Source: Anaerolineae bacterium (GTDB lineage Bacteria > Chloroflexota > Anaerolineae > Aggregatilineales > Phototrophicaceae). From it: a stretch of 64,000 nt of DNA. The stretch covers positions 45,704 through 109,703 of the forward strand of contig JAJDUC010000079.1 of NCBI GenBank assembly GCA_022826865.1. Direction: 5' to 3'. A program made the position numbers and the translations under genes. The notes beneath the pieces are model-generated. The model was given only the letters and a program-made list of their open reading frames with translations, was not told the DNA's origin and did not search any database. This document shows, piece after piece, positions 7,640 to 15,993 of this stretch (its first letter is position 1; every line of letters begins with the position of its first letter).

Positions 7640-8935
7640 CTAGCGCCGCCGCCCATGGCAGCGCTTGAATTTCAAGCCGCTGCCGCAGGGGCAGGGATCG
7701 TTGCGCCCGGCTGTGGCGAAAGCCCGCTCAAGCTCGGCATCGTAACGCGCCATCTGCAGCATCACATTGGCCGGGGGCCGGCGCCCGGCCAGCTCAGCCG
7801 CCATGAAACTCATCGACGGCCGCGCGTGATTGAAGAAGGCGCGATAACCGGCGCAGAGGTAATTCAAGCCCGGCTCGCCATCCGGCGTCGAAATGAAGCG
7901 GTTCTTTGGGCAGCCGCCGTTGCAGACGAACTTGACTTCGCAATCCAGGCAATATTGCGGCAAGGTATCGCGCTTGTCTTGGCCGAACTTGATCTGCTCG
8001 TCCATGACCACGATCTCGCTCAGCGGCACATCCATGATATTGCCGAGCTTGTAATCGGGCTCGACATAGTGATCGCATGAAAAGACATCGCCGTTATGCT
8101 CCATCGCCAGCGCCAGGCCGCAGGTCTCATCGAAGATGCAGAGCCCGGGCGGCGCGCCGGTCCAGGCGGCCAGCGCGATATCAAAGATCTGCACGAAGAC
8201 CCGGCCGACATCGCGCCGCACCCACTCTTCGTACATATCAATCAGGAATTGCCCGTAACCCGCCGCAGTGATTGAGCGCTCGGTGACGCGATCGCCTTCT
8301 TGATAGCCGGTGTCGTTGTCGCGTTCGACGATGGGGATGAATTGCATGAATTGCGCGCCGACCTCATCGCGCAGGAACTTGTAAACGCGCGCGCCCTGCC
8401 CTTCGTTGGCGGCATGCACCGTGGTCAAAATGTTGTATTCGGCCTCGTGCTTCTGCAGCAGCCGCAGGCCGTCCATGACGCGCTGGAAGGTGGGCTGGCC
8501 GCCCTTGTCGACGCGATAGTAGTCGTGCACATCGCGCGGACCATCGAGACTGACGCCGATGAGGAAATCGTTGCCGGCGAAGAACTCGCACCATTCGTCA
8601 TCCAGCGTCACGGCGTTGGTCTGCAGGGCGTTGCTGATGCGCATGCCCGGGCGTCGGTGCTTCTGCTGGTAGCGGACGGCTTGCCGAAAGAACTCGACGC
8701 CCATGAGGGTCGGCTCGCCGCCTTGCCAGGCGAAGTTGATGTCATTGACCTGCTGCGCCTCGATGTACTGGCGGATGTATTCTTCGAGCAGATTGTCGGA
8801 CATGCGGAACTTGCTGCCAGGGTAGAGCGCTTCTTTGGAGAGGAAGTAGCAATACTTGCAATCGAGATTGCAGATGGCGCCTCGCGGCTTGGTCATCAGG
8901 TGGAAGGCGGTGGGGCGTTCTGTCGTGGTTTGCAT
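7640..8935 (-). CDS. Anaerobic sulfatase-maturating radical SAM enzyme with SEC-C tail
   Basis: 431 aa. The radical SAM CxxxCxxC motif is C22-C26-C29 (CNLDCKYCYF), followed by QGGEPTL (SAM-binding GGE). A SPASM/twitch domain near the C-terminus carries the extra cluster cysteines (SCDHYVEP, YCLDCEVKFVCNGGCPKNRF). This is the layout of anSME, which oxidises the Cys or Ser of a CxPxR motif in sulfatases to formylglycine. The last 20 residues are a SEC-C zinc motif ([13 protein letters not shown]), not part of the core enzyme. The likely client is the CSPAR sulfatase at 19513-20901. A TATACT box 7 nt before the start implies a leaderless mRNA. Confidence 0.9.
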   Translation of the reverse strand: MQTTTERPTAFHLMTKPRGAICNLDCKYCYFLSKEALYPGSKFRMSDNLLEEYIRQYIEAQQVNDINFAWQGGEPTLMGVEFFRQAVRYQQKHRRPGMRISNALQTNAVTLDDEWCEFFAGNDFLIGVSLDGPRDVHDYYRVDKGGQPTFQRVMDGLRLLQKHEAEYNILTTVHAANEGQGARVYKFLRDEVGAQFMQFIPIVERDNDTGYQEGDRVTERSITAAGYGQFLIDMYEEWVRRDVGRVFVQIFDIALAAWTGAPPGLCIFDETCGLALAMEHNGDVFSCDHYVEPDYKLGNIMDVPLSEIVVMDEQIKFGQDKRDTLPQYCLDCEVKFVCNGGCPKNRFISTPDGEPGLNYLCAGYRAFFNHARPSMSFMAAELAGRRPPANVMLQMARYDAELERAFATAGRNDPCPCGSGLKFKRCHGRRR

Positions 8936-8942
8936 GGAGGGG

Positions 8943-8948
8943 AGTATA
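8943..8948 (-). promoter_or_regulatory. -10 box adjacent to the maturase start (leaderless?)
   Basis: TATACT on the minus strand, separated from the ATG at 8935 by only seven bases (ccccTCC). Initiation about 7 nt downstream of the -10 would place the transcript start at or next to the start codon. No convincing -35 is seen. Confidence 0.4.
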
Positions 8949-8996
8949 GCTTAATTCGGCGCGGGGGCACACAGGGCAATCGCTGCATATTTTTTT

Positions 8997-9056
8997 ACCA
9001 CCGAGTACACCGAGGACACAGAGAGTCGCGTGGACACTGACCGCCGGCACAGAGAA
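8997..9056. repeat. Short intergenic repeat with CGCGTGGACAC motif
   Basis: Contains accgagtacaccgaggacac and cgcgtggacac (9027-9037). The reverse complement, ccggcggtcagtgtccacgcgac, nearly matches sequence at 37903-37925 and 48963-48985. Non-coding, in the 190-nt gap between the maturase and the nuclease gene. Confidence 0.5.
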
Positions 9057-9125
9057 AAGCGGCTTGGGGTTGGGTGTGATAAACTTGGATCAATGCGATC
9101 AATCTGATGAAATTGGAAGTGCATT

Positions 9126-10202
9126 ATGACGCTTTATGATTCTCTGAGCAAGATTGCCGAACAAATTCAAAGTCAGCGCCATTTGATAACTTCTGAGCAA
9201 GCAACGATACTTGTTTCAATCCAGCCCTTCATCCGCGCATTGGGCTACGATACACAGAATCTGGCCGAGGTTCAGCCGGAGTTTACTGCCGACCCGCATT
9301 CCAGTGGCACAGAAAGAGTGGATTATGTGATAAAGCGCGATGGCAAGCCAATCATGTTAATTGAGGTGAAATCGGCCAACACAACGCTGAATCAACATCA
9401 TTGGAAACAGCTACACAGCTACTTTGTCTCGCTGGATGTGGAATTCGGCGTACTTACAAATGGCTTGGAGTATCGCTTTTATACCGATACCAAGAAAAAC
9501 AATGTCATGGATGAAGAGCCGTTTCTGTCTATTGATATGCTCAGGCTCGACGCAACGGAGATTAGCATTCTCGACGGCTTTAGCAAAACTCGTTTTGCAC
9601 CGGCGCAAACGCTACGCAAGATTAAAATTAGCAACTTGCTGGAGAAGGAACTGAATCGACCCTCAGACAACTTCGTCAAGCATTTCGCCAGACAAGTTCA
9701 TTCAGGATCAATTTGGCAGACAGTCATTGAGGAATTTAGGCCGCTGGTCAAGCGGGCATGGGATGACTTGGTGGATCAAGAAATTTCTCGCCGCCTGCGC
9801 CGGCCAGATGATGAAGAGGAAGATGGGGAAAATCTAACTCTACCCGATACAGTCAACACGATCCAGAAAGATGAGAAAAATCCATTACCAGAAACATCTG
9901 CTAAAATCCCAGTTTTTCTGAGATATAAGGGCGAAATCTTAGCTCAGGAAGCGACTCTGACACTCCCGCCAGACATGCATGTATCTTTCAAGAAAGTCAT
10001 TCACTTTCAAGGCAAAGACTGGACGATTGGGGGTTCAGCAACGGCAATTATCCATCCCTTAACGGCTCCCGCAAAACCTGCCATGAATGGTCTCGATTAT
10101 TGGCGAGTGATTGATCCGCTTGATGGCAAGGATTGTGGCCTCCGTACGATATGGAAAGATGAAGCATTGGCTGCGCGGCTGTTTGAGAAGTACGCCAAAT
10201 GA
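9126..10202 (+). CDS. Orphan HsdR_N-type PD-(D/E)XK nuclease-like protein
   Basis: 358 aa. The N-terminal half matches the type I restriction R-subunit N-terminal domain: IQPFIRALGYDT, VQPEF, ERVDYVIKRDGKPIMLIEVKSA (D, E and K of the nuclease core near residues 70-85), and GVLTNGLEYRFYTD. There is no helicase domain and no hsdM or hsdS beside it, so it is a stand-alone protein, as is common in accessory regions. The C-terminal part (about 270-358: KGEILAQEATL, FKGKDW-like FQGKDWTI) may be a separate small beta domain. Its AT content is higher than that of its neighbours, consistent with transfer. Defence or nucleic-acid repair roles are both possible. Confidence 0.75.
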   Translation: MTLYDSLSKIAEQIQSQRHLITSEQATILVSIQPFIRALGYDTQNLAEVQPEFTADPHSSGTERVDYVIKRDGKPIMLIEVKSANTTLNQHHWKQLHSYFVSLDVEFGVLTNGLEYRFYTDTKKNNVMDEEPFLSIDMLRLDATEISILDGFSKTRFAPAQTLRKIKISNLLEKELNRPSDNFVKHFARQVHSGSIWQTVIEEFRPLVKRAWDDLVDQEISRRLRRPDDEEEDGENLTLPDTVNTIQKDEKNPLPETSAKIPVFLRYKGEILAQEATLTLPPDMHVSFKKVIHFQGKDWTIGGSATAIIHPLTAPAKPAMNGLDYWRVIDPLDGKDCGLRTIWKDEALAARLFEKYAK

Positions 10203-10264
10203 TCACCTCAATCCATGCATGCAACGCAATATCACCTTCACCGCCCGAAACGCCATAACAAATC

Positions 10265-10297
10265 CTTCGTGACCTTTGTGCCTTCGTGTCTTTGTGG
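10265..10297 (+). repeat. Four-unit CTTYGTGN tandem repeat
   Basis: Four consecutive 8-9-nt units (cttcgtgac, ctttgtgc, cttcgtgt, ctttgtgg). Related words occur at 49171-49222 (ctttgtgccctttgtgctcc). Non-coding; function unknown. Confidence 0.5.
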
Positions 10298-10332
10298 TCA
10301 ACAAAGTCCCCGCGCCCTCTGCCGTGACTTAC

Positions 10333-10376
10333 CCTACCGCAGCTTCTCCAGCACAGCCCGCAGAAAAGCCGCGACA
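10333..10376 (-). pseudogene. Leftover copy of the rluD 3' end
   Basis: On the minus strand the frame reads FLRAVLEKLR and then stop. The real rluD ends GLRAVLEKLR and then stop, 327 nt downstream. At DNA level 10333-10359 and 10660-10686 agree at 25 of 27 positions by eye. Only the last dozen codons are present. This looks like debris from a duplication or insertion event at the end of rluD. Confidence 0.7.
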
Positions 10377-10448
10377 TAATACGTTGCAAATTCAAGCATA
10401 TTACTATAGCATAGGTGTAGCCGCTTACATCATGCTAGGAATACAACA

Positions 10449-10664
10449 ATGAGCGCTCAAGCAACTGAAATGCAAACGAACAATCCTGAACCACTTGAAC
10501 AGCGCGTCACAGACCTTGAGCTTCGCGTAGCGAAAATTGAAGACCCTATGCAAGCCATCCTGGAAAATGTCCTTCACATGCGCAAAGTTCAGGACGTGCA
10601 AGGCCAATTGTTGCTAAAGATTGCGGATCATCTCGGAATTGATCCCAATCCATTTCGGTCCTAA
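10449..10664 (+). CDS. Small predicted coiled-coil protein
   Basis: 71 aa with heptad-like leucine/valine spacing (LEQRVTDLELRVAKIED, AILENVLHMRKVQDV). No family recognised. It is bracketed by the leftover rluD end and the true rluD 3' end, with which its stop codon overlaps by 4 nt. Its lower GC content than rluD and this position suggest that it arrived with the nuclease gene upstream (inference). It could also be a spurious ORF. Confidence 0.5.
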   Translation: MSAQATEMQTNNPEPLEQRVTDLELRVAKIEDPMQAILENVLHMRKVQDVQGQLLLKIADHLGIDPNPFRS

Positions 10665-11584
10665 CGCAACTTCTCCAGCACAGCCCTTAAGCCAACCGGC
10701 AGCTCGCTCACGAAGCGCAGCCGCTCGCCACTTACCGGATGCTCAAACGCCAACTCATGCGCGTGCAGAAACTGCCGCTTCATTCGCACCCGCTGCTTGC
10801 GCCTGCCATAGACCGCATCCCCAACCACCGGGCAGCCGATGAAAGCCATATGCACGCGAATCTGATGACTGCGCCCGGTTAGCAGATTCAAGCGCGCCAG
10901 CGCCCGATCGCCCTGAAAGTCATCGTCCAGCACCTCGAATTCAGTCTGCGCTGGCTTGCCGCCGCGCCGTACCGCCATGCGTTTGCGTTGCCGCGGATCG
11001 CGAGCGATGGGCGCGTCGATGAGACCCATGTTGGAATCCGGACGCTTCTCGAGCAGCGCCAGGTATATTTTCTCCACGGTCCGCGCTTGAAACTGCGCCA
11101 TCAAGGCCAGCAGCGCCGGCTTGTTGCGCGCGGCGACCAGCAGGCCGCTCGTGCCGCGATCGAGACGATGGATGATGCCCAAGCGGTCCTGCGTCTCTGG
11201 GTCGTCCATCATGTCCGCCAGCTCGGGATAGCGCGCCAGCAGCGCATTGACGAGGGTGCCGGATGCGTTGCCTGGTCCCGGATGGACCACCATGCCGGCC
11301 GGCTTGTCGATGACGGCCAGACGCGCGTCTTCGTAGACGATATCGAGGGCAATATCTTCCGGCTCGACCGAGGTTTCCGCGCGCGGCGGGATGCTCACGC
11401 TGACCGCTTCGCCGCCTTTGAACTTGTAGCCGATCTTCCGCGCCTCGCCATCGACAAGCACATGCCCGGAGCGAATGAGCGCTTGCACCTGCGCCCGCGA
11501 GTAGCCGGGCAAATGCGCCAGCAGGAATTTATCAAGCCGCTGCCTGGCTTCGTTGACGCTGAGCCTTAGCGATTGCTCTGGCAC
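10661..11584 (-). CDS. rluD: RluD-family 23S rRNA pseudouridine synthase
   Basis: 307 aa. An N-terminal S4 RNA-binding domain (about 15-65, RLDKFLLAHLPGYSRAQVQ) precedes the catalytic domain. The catalytic Asp is D142 in HRLDRGTSGLL, the RluA/RluC/RluD signature; later motifs include TGRSHQIRVHM and GDAVYG. Length, S4 domain and motif fit RluD-type enzymes, which modify helix 69 of 23S rRNA, although the RluC subgroup cannot be excluded. The upstream HNH gene overlaps its start by 19 nt on the same strand. Confidence 0.88.
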   Translation of the reverse strand: MPEQSLRLSVNEARQRLDKFLLAHLPGYSRAQVQALIRSGHVLVDGEARKIGYKFKGGEAVSVSIPPRAETSVEPEDIALDIVYEDARLAVIDKPAGMVVHPGPGNASGTLVNALLARYPELADMMDDPETQDRLGIIHRLDRGTSGLLVAARNKPALLALMAQFQARTVEKIYLALLEKRPDSNMGLIDAPIARDPRQRKRMAVRRGGKPAQTEFEVLDDDFQGDRALARLNLLTGRSHQIRVHMAFIGCPVVGDAVYGRRKQRVRMKRQFLHAHELAFEHPVSGERLRFVSELPVGLRAVLEKLR

Positions 11585-11988
11585 GGGTAATTGCCCAGGA
11601 GCCGTTCGCCTAAGCGCTGCTCGACGCGAGGCGCTTCATTCATGCGCAGCACAAGAATCGTCGCCCGTCCTTCCGGCGTCATTCCCGAAAGCGACGCGTC
11701 TGGATTGATTTGAAAATGCTCAGGCCAGTGCTGTCGACGGGGGTTGTAAAGCTTGGTTGCTTCGTCAGTGAGGGGGTCAATCGACGCGATTGTAGAGCCC
11801 TTGTAAAGGTTGCATTCTGAACACGACAGGCAAAGATTATCAACACGATCTTCCCCTCCATGTTTTATTGCCTGGATATGATCGATATGGAACGCGATAG
11901 GTTCTCTGCCATCGCCAACACGGCAGTATTCACAGCATCTTCCTGCCCGTTCAAATACATATCGGCGCTGTTGGGCAGAGATTGTCAC
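11566..11988 (-). CDS. HNH endonuclease
   Basis: 140 aa. A compact ßßα-metal HNH core: zinc cysteines in CCEYC and CLSCSEC, the first His pair in FHIDHI, and the final Asn in CNLYKGS. Such stand-alone HNH proteins are widespread in cyanobacteria and Chloroflexota. Here it is preceded by an 85-aa protein with ATGA overlap (11985-11988), so the two form an operon, and it overlaps rluD downstream by 19 nt. Substrate unknown; a mobile-DNA or defence origin is possible. Confidence 0.85.
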   Translation of the reverse strand: MTISAQQRRYVFERAGRCCEYCRVGDGREPIAFHIDHIQAIKHGGEDRVDNLCLSCSECNLYKGSTIASIDPLTDEATKLYNPRRQHWPEHFQINPDASLSGMTPEGRATILVLRMNEAPRVEQRLGERLLGNYPCQSNR

Positions 11989-12242
11989 GCTTCCAAGCCC
12001 CGCATCCGAAGCTCGGTTTTGATTTTCAGCGTAGTAATCATGCGGTTTGCGCGGATGTAATCATCAAGTTCATGCCGCTCTTCACAGGTCAATTCGGCTT
12101 CGCGATTTTGTTCGAGCAGATAGCTCACGCGCGCCTGCATATCGTCTGGCAGCGCGAAGGCGAGCAGGTCAGCATCCGTCGGATCGGAAGCCAAGAAATC
12201 GGTTATTAGACAGAACACATCTTGCGCAGGCGCTTTTATCAT
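11985..12242 (-). CDS. Small helical partner of the HNH endonuclease
   Basis: 85 aa, acidic and predicted mostly helical (DADLLAFALPDDMQARVSYLLEQN, LTCEERHELDDYIRANRMI). Small proteins with the EERxELDxYxR pattern commonly precede HNH nucleases in cyanobacterial and chloroflexal genomes; I do not know a characterised function. It overlaps the nuclease start by ATGA. Regulator, antitoxin or immunity partner are all guesses. Confidence 0.65.
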   Translation of the reverse strand: MIKAPAQDVFCLITDFLASDPTDADLLAFALPDDMQARVSYLLEQNREAELTCEERHELDDYIRANRMITTLKIKTELRMRGLEA

Positions 12243-12306
12243 CGCGATGCTCCTTTACCTCCGCCCAATTGTACCGCAATACCTTACAGTAATCACCCAG
12301 CGCGGC

Positions 12307-12459
12307 TTAAAGCGGACCCAGCGCCGAACTGAGCAGCGCCGCGAGCGTGCCAGCCACGACAATCGCCAGCAGCATGATCAGCGCCATTCGGATCAGCTTG
12401 CGCAGCGCCGCGCGCTCAGCCGCCGACCAGCCGCGCTTGTCTTCGTCCTCACCCGCCAT
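12307..12459 (-). CDS. 50-aa single-pass membrane protein
   Basis: ATG at 12459, stop at 12307. The sequence is a charged N-terminus (MAGEDEDKRGW), an amphipathic stretch, then a hydrophobic helix (LIRMALIMLLAIVVAGTLAALL). It lies on the same strand as, and 64 nt upstream of, the 85-aa/HNH pair. Orientation by positive-inside rule would be N-in. No family recognised. Confidence 0.5.
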   Translation of the reverse strand: MAGEDEDKRGWSAAERAALRKLIRMALIMLLAIVVAGTLAALLSSALGPL

Positions 12460-12596
12460 GACCAACCCTAAAGCGCCTTCGTCCGACTTCGATTAAACCA
12501 CAGTTCAATCGCGCCCTTCAAGTTTGGCCTGAGCGACCGGGCCGTGACGCAATCGCCCGCGCCCAGCCCGATATATGACCGCCCAAGCTGTCGGGC

Positions 12597-12602
12597 TATA
12601 AT
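12597..12602 (+). promoter_or_regulatory. -10 box of galE
   Basis: Perfect TATAAT ending 26 nt before the galE ATG, implying a leader of about 20 nt that carries the ribosome-binding site gagaggagagg. The -35 position (near 12574) is not well conserved. Confidence 0.5.
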
Positions 12603-12628
12603 GTCTTGCCGAGAGGAGAGGCCCGTTT

Positions 12629-13615
12629 ATGAGGGTATTGGTGACCGGCGGCGCCGGATACATCGGCAGTCATGTCGTACAACTGCTTATCGAGCGCAAT
12701 GTGCAGGTCGTCGTCTTCGACAACTTGAGCACAGGCCATCGCGGCGCGGTACATCCGGACGCGACCCTCATCGTCGACGATTTGCACAATCGGTCCGCGC
12801 TCGCCGCACTGTTTGAAGCGGGGGCATTCGATGGCATCCTGCACTTCGCCTCCCAAATCCTGGTCGGCGACAGCATGCGGCAGCCCTTCACTTACCTGCG
12901 GGACAATGTTTATACGGTCATCAATGTGCTGGAAGCGGCCAGCCGCCACAATGTCAAACGCTTCATCCTCTCCTCCACCGCCAACCTATATGATCAGCCT
13001 GAGCGCATGCCTATCGATGAAAGCGAATCATTGAAGCCCGGCAGCATCTACGGCGAAACAAAGTATATGGCGGAGCGGCTCCTCGGCTGGATGGACCGCC
13101 TCTACGGCATGAAATACTGCAGCTTGCGCTACTTCAATGCCTGTGGCGCGCACCCTGACGGCCATATCGGCGAAGCCCACGATCCCGAATCCCACCTGAT
13201 CCCGCTCGTGCTGCAAGTCGCCCTGGGGCAGCGCGACTCCATTCAGATTTTCGGGACGGATTACGACACGCCCGATGGCACCTGCATTCGCGATTATGTG
13301 CATGTGCTCGATTTGGCGCGCGCCCATATCCTGGCGCTGGAAGCGCTGTCGGACGGGGGGAGCCGCGTCTACAACCTCGGCAGCGGCAGCGGCTACTCCG
13401 TGCTGGAAGTCATCGAAGCCGCTCGCGCCGTCACCGGCCAGCCGATTCCCGCCGTCGCCGCGCCCCGCCGCGATGGCGACCTGCCGGTCCTGGTCGCCGA
13501 TAGCGACAGGATCGGCCGCGAATTGGGCTGGGAGACCGACTATAACGATCTCCAGTCGATCATCCGGACCGCCTGGAATTGGCATCAGCGGCATCCCCGG
13601 GGTTATGAAGCCTGA
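12629..13615 (+). CDS. galE: UDP-glucose 4-epimerase
   Basis: 328 aa extended short-chain dehydrogenase. NAD-binding GGAGYIGSH at residues 7-15, [11 protein letters not shown] typical of GalE, catalytic Y141xxxK145 (SIYGETK), [13 protein letters not shown], and the C-terminal [13 protein letters not shown] and [13 protein letters not shown]. GalE interconverts UDP-glucose and UDP-galactose for the Leloir pathway and for surface glycans. The serine of the usual SSSAT triad is kept as SSTAN. No other gal gene is adjacent, so a glycan-precursor role is likely (inference). Confidence 0.92.
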   Translation: MRVLVTGGAGYIGSHVVQLLIERNVQVVVFDNLSTGHRGAVHPDATLIVDDLHNRSALAALFEAGAFDGILHFASQILVGDSMRQPFTYLRDNVYTVINVLEAASRHNVKRFILSSTANLYDQPERMPIDESESLKPGSIYGETKYMAERLLGWMDRLYGMKYCSLRYFNACGAHPDGHIGEAHDPESHLIPLVLQVALGQRDSIQIFGTDYDTPDGTCIRDYVHVLDLARAHILALEALSDGGSRVYNLGSGSGYSVLEVIEAARAVTGQPIPAVAAPRRDGDLPVLVADSDRIGRELGWETDYNDLQSIIRTAWNWHQRHPRGYEA

Positions 13616-13669
13616 GTGGTGAATCAGGCGCTTGCCTCTGTATCAGTTCTCGAATAAAGAGGGGCTGAT

Positions 13670-14551
13670 ATGACTCGCCTGGCTGTTCTCGCCGATATCC
13701 ATGGCAACCTGCCCGCGCTGGAAGCTGTCATAGACGACATGGCGCAGTTCGATGTTGATCATGTTGCGGTCGCCGGCGACAGCGTCAATTGGGGACCCTA
13801 CTCGCGCGAGGTGATGGAAATCATCAGCGCGGGCCGCTGGGCAGTCATCCGCGGCAACAACGAGTTTTACGCCCTCGATTACGGCACGCCGCGCATGCCG
13901 CCGCATTGGTCCTCATTCACCATGCCGCCGATCCTGCGCGAACACCTGGGCGCGGATTGGCTCCGCATTATTGCCTGCTTGCCGGATGACCTTTGCTTGC
14001 GTTTTGTTGACGCGCCTGCGATCCGCATGGTTCACGGGATTCCCGGCAATCCTTTCCAGGCGATCAGCCCCGGCTCTTCCGCCCGCGAAGTCGAGGCTTG
14101 GCTGGCCGATGTGCCGGAAACCACCGTCATCTGCGGCCACAGCCATATTGCCCTGGAGCGCCGCATCGGCCGCTGGCATATCTTCAATCCCGGTTCCGTC
14201 GGCATTCCTCTGGACGGCGAAATCAGCGCCAGCTATATGATTCTCGACGGGGACGCAAGCGGTTGGAGGATGGCCGCGCATTGCCGGGCGCCGTTTTCCA
14301 ACGAGGCGAACTTCGCGCGTTTTGCAGCGCAGCGCTTCGCCGAACGCGGCGGCGTTACCGCGCGGCTCGTCATCGAAGAATTCAAACGCGCTCGCCTGCG
14401 CCTGCATCCCTATCTAATCTGGAAAGACGCCAACCGCCCCGACCAGCCCGACAGCATCAAGCTGATGGAAGAATTTCTCAAACTGGGCAACATCAGCGGT
14501 TTCATGCACTCCGATTATCAAGATCTGAGGCCGGCGCTGTATCGCGACTGA
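13670..14551 (+). CDS. Calcineurin-like metallophosphoesterase
   Basis: 293 aa. Two-metal motifs in order: DIHGN (residues 9-13), GDSVNWG (36 onward), RGNNE (replacing GNHE), HGIPGN and CGHSHI. This is the YfcE/serine-threonine-phosphatase-like branch of metallophosphoesterases. After the catalytic domain (about 1-215) it has an extra C-terminal region of about 75 residues with aromatic and basic residues, of unknown role. Likely substrates are phosphodiesters or phosphoproteins; specificity cannot be read. ATG at 13670 after gaggggctgat. Confidence 0.8.
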   Translation: MTRLAVLADIHGNLPALEAVIDDMAQFDVDHVAVAGDSVNWGPYSREVMEIISAGRWAVIRGNNEFYALDYGTPRMPPHWSSFTMPPILREHLGADWLRIIACLPDDLCLRFVDAPAIRMVHGIPGNPFQAISPGSSAREVEAWLADVPETTVICGHSHIALERRIGRWHIFNPGSVGIPLDGEISASYMILDGDASGWRMAAHCRAPFSNEANFARFAAQRFAERGGVTARLVIEEFKRARLRLHPYLIWKDANRPDQPDSIKLMEEFLKLGNISGFMHSDYQDLRPALYRD

Positions 14552-14607
14552 TTGCCCCGGGCATGGTAGGATAGACGCAGTCAACCGCCAGGGACCCGGA
14601 GCCGCCC

Positions 14608-14880
14608 ATGTGCCGCAACATCCGCGCGCTGTACAATTACGAGCCGCCCAGCACGGGCGCCGACATTGAGGCGGCGGCCCTGCAATATGTGCGCAAAGTG
14701 AGCGGCTATAAGAAGCCGTCCGCCGCAAATGAAGCCGTCTTTCAACGGGCGGTTGCCGACATCGCGCGGGCGACGGCGTCCCTGCTTGACTCATTGCAGA
14801 CCACGGCGCCGCCCCGCAACCGCGAAGCCGAAATCGCCAAGGCGCGCGCCCGCAATGCCGCGCGCTTCGGCCGCGCCTGA
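14608..14880 (+). CDS. DUF2277 family protein
   Basis: 90 aa. It begins MCRNIRALYNYEPP and continues AALQYVRKVSGYKKPS, LDSLQTTAPPRNREAE, AKARARNAARFG, matching the DUF2277 family end to end. The function of the family is unknown. It lies 57 nt after the phosphoesterase and 69 nt before the oxidoreductase on the same strand, and may be part of the same transcript. Confidence 0.9.
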   Translation: MCRNIRALYNYEPPSTGADIEAAALQYVRKVSGYKKPSAANEAVFQRAVADIARATASLLDSLQTTAPPRNREAEIAKARARNAARFGRA

Positions 14881-14948
14881 GCCGTTTACACGCCGAATAG
14901 CTTGCGCTAGACTACGGCCCGGAACGGCGAGACAGACGAGAGGACTGC

Positions 14949-15986
14949 ATGACGGAATCCGGCAGCAGCATGCGCGCCGTCATCATCGAAAACATCGGCC
15001 GCCCGCGCGCCCTCAAGGTGACGCGCATTCGCCGTCCACAACCGGGCGCGGGCGAAGCGCTCGTCAAGATTCACGCCAGCTCGGTGAACCCGCAGGACCT
15101 ATTGCTCCGCAGCGGCCGTCTCATCATTCGCAAGCCCATGCCGCATATCCTGGGCGCGGACCTGGCCGGCGAGATCGCGCAGCTCGGCGACGGTGTGAAG
15201 GACTGGCAAATCGGTGACCGCGTCGCCGCCAGCTTTGAGCAGCTCGGCTGCGAAATCGATGGCGCTTATGCAGAGTACTGCGCCCTGCCCGCCAGCCAAT
15301 TGATCAACTTGCCTGACGATCTCGACTTTCAATCAGCCGTTGCCGCCGGCGCCGCATTTGCCGCCGCCTTCCAGGCTCTGGTGACCTGCGGCAAACTCAA
15401 AAAATCGGACACAGTGGTAGTGCGCGGCGCGGGCAACAGCCTCGGCGCATCGGCGGTGCAGATCTCCGCCGCGCGCGGCGCCAAGGTCATCGCCATCAGC
15501 GAGAGCGAATTCGCGGGGCGCTTGCGCGAAATCGGGGCGACAGTTGTGCTTGAGGACGCCGGCGACGATTTGCTGCGTCAGGTTCAACTCGCGAGCTTGG
15601 AAGAAGGCGCCAGTCTCATTCTGCATTGCAGCGACGAGCTCGACCTGGTTCAGTCCCTGGGCATGCTCAGAAATGGCGGCCGGCTGGCTATCGCCTGCGC
15701 CCTGCGCAAACCGGCAGCCCGCTTTGACGCGCTGGACCTGCACTTGAGGAATCTCAGCATCCTGGGCGCCAGCGGTTCCATCAAGCCCAAAGATTTTGAA
15801 TCCATCTTGCGCAGCGTGGCCAATGGCGCCTATCGCGCGCTGGTGGACGAGATTATGCCTCTGAGCCAAGCCCAAAAGGCCCATAGAAAGATGGAGAAAT
15901 CGCCCGGGTTCGGCAAAATTGTTCTCGTTCCCGATTCGATTCTGGAAGCCGAGAAAAAACCCTCCAATTGGATCCCGATCGAATAA
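14949..15986 (+). CDS. Medium-chain NAD(P)-dependent oxidoreductase (quinone-reductase type)
   Basis: 345 aa. GroES-like N-terminal domain with ASSVNPQDLLLRSG and HILGADLAGEIAQLGDGV, then a Rossmann fold with the loop VVRGAGNSLGASAVQIS. The usual structural- and catalytic-zinc cysteines are absent, so this is the zinc-free quinone oxidoreductase branch. Substrate unknown. The ATG at 14949 has agagga 6 nt upstream; a later ATG (14979, MRAVIIENIG) would match family starts equally well. It converges on holB with a 7-nt gap. Confidence 0.82.
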   Translation: MTESGSSMRAVIIENIGRPRALKVTRIRRPQPGAGEALVKIHASSVNPQDLLLRSGRLIIRKPMPHILGADLAGEIAQLGDGVKDWQIGDRVAASFEQLGCEIDGAYAEYCALPASQLINLPDDLDFQSAVAAGAAFAAAFQALVTCGKLKKSDTVVVRGAGNSLGASAVQISAARGAKVIAISESEFAGRLREIGATVVLEDAGDDLLRQVQLASLEEGASLILHCSDELDLVQSLGMLRNGGRLAIACALRKPAARFDALDLHLRNLSILGASGSIKPKDFESILRSVANGAYRALVDEIMPLSQAQKAHRKMEKSPGFGKIVLVPDSILEAEKKPSNWIPIE

Positions 15987-15993
15987 CCGGCGC

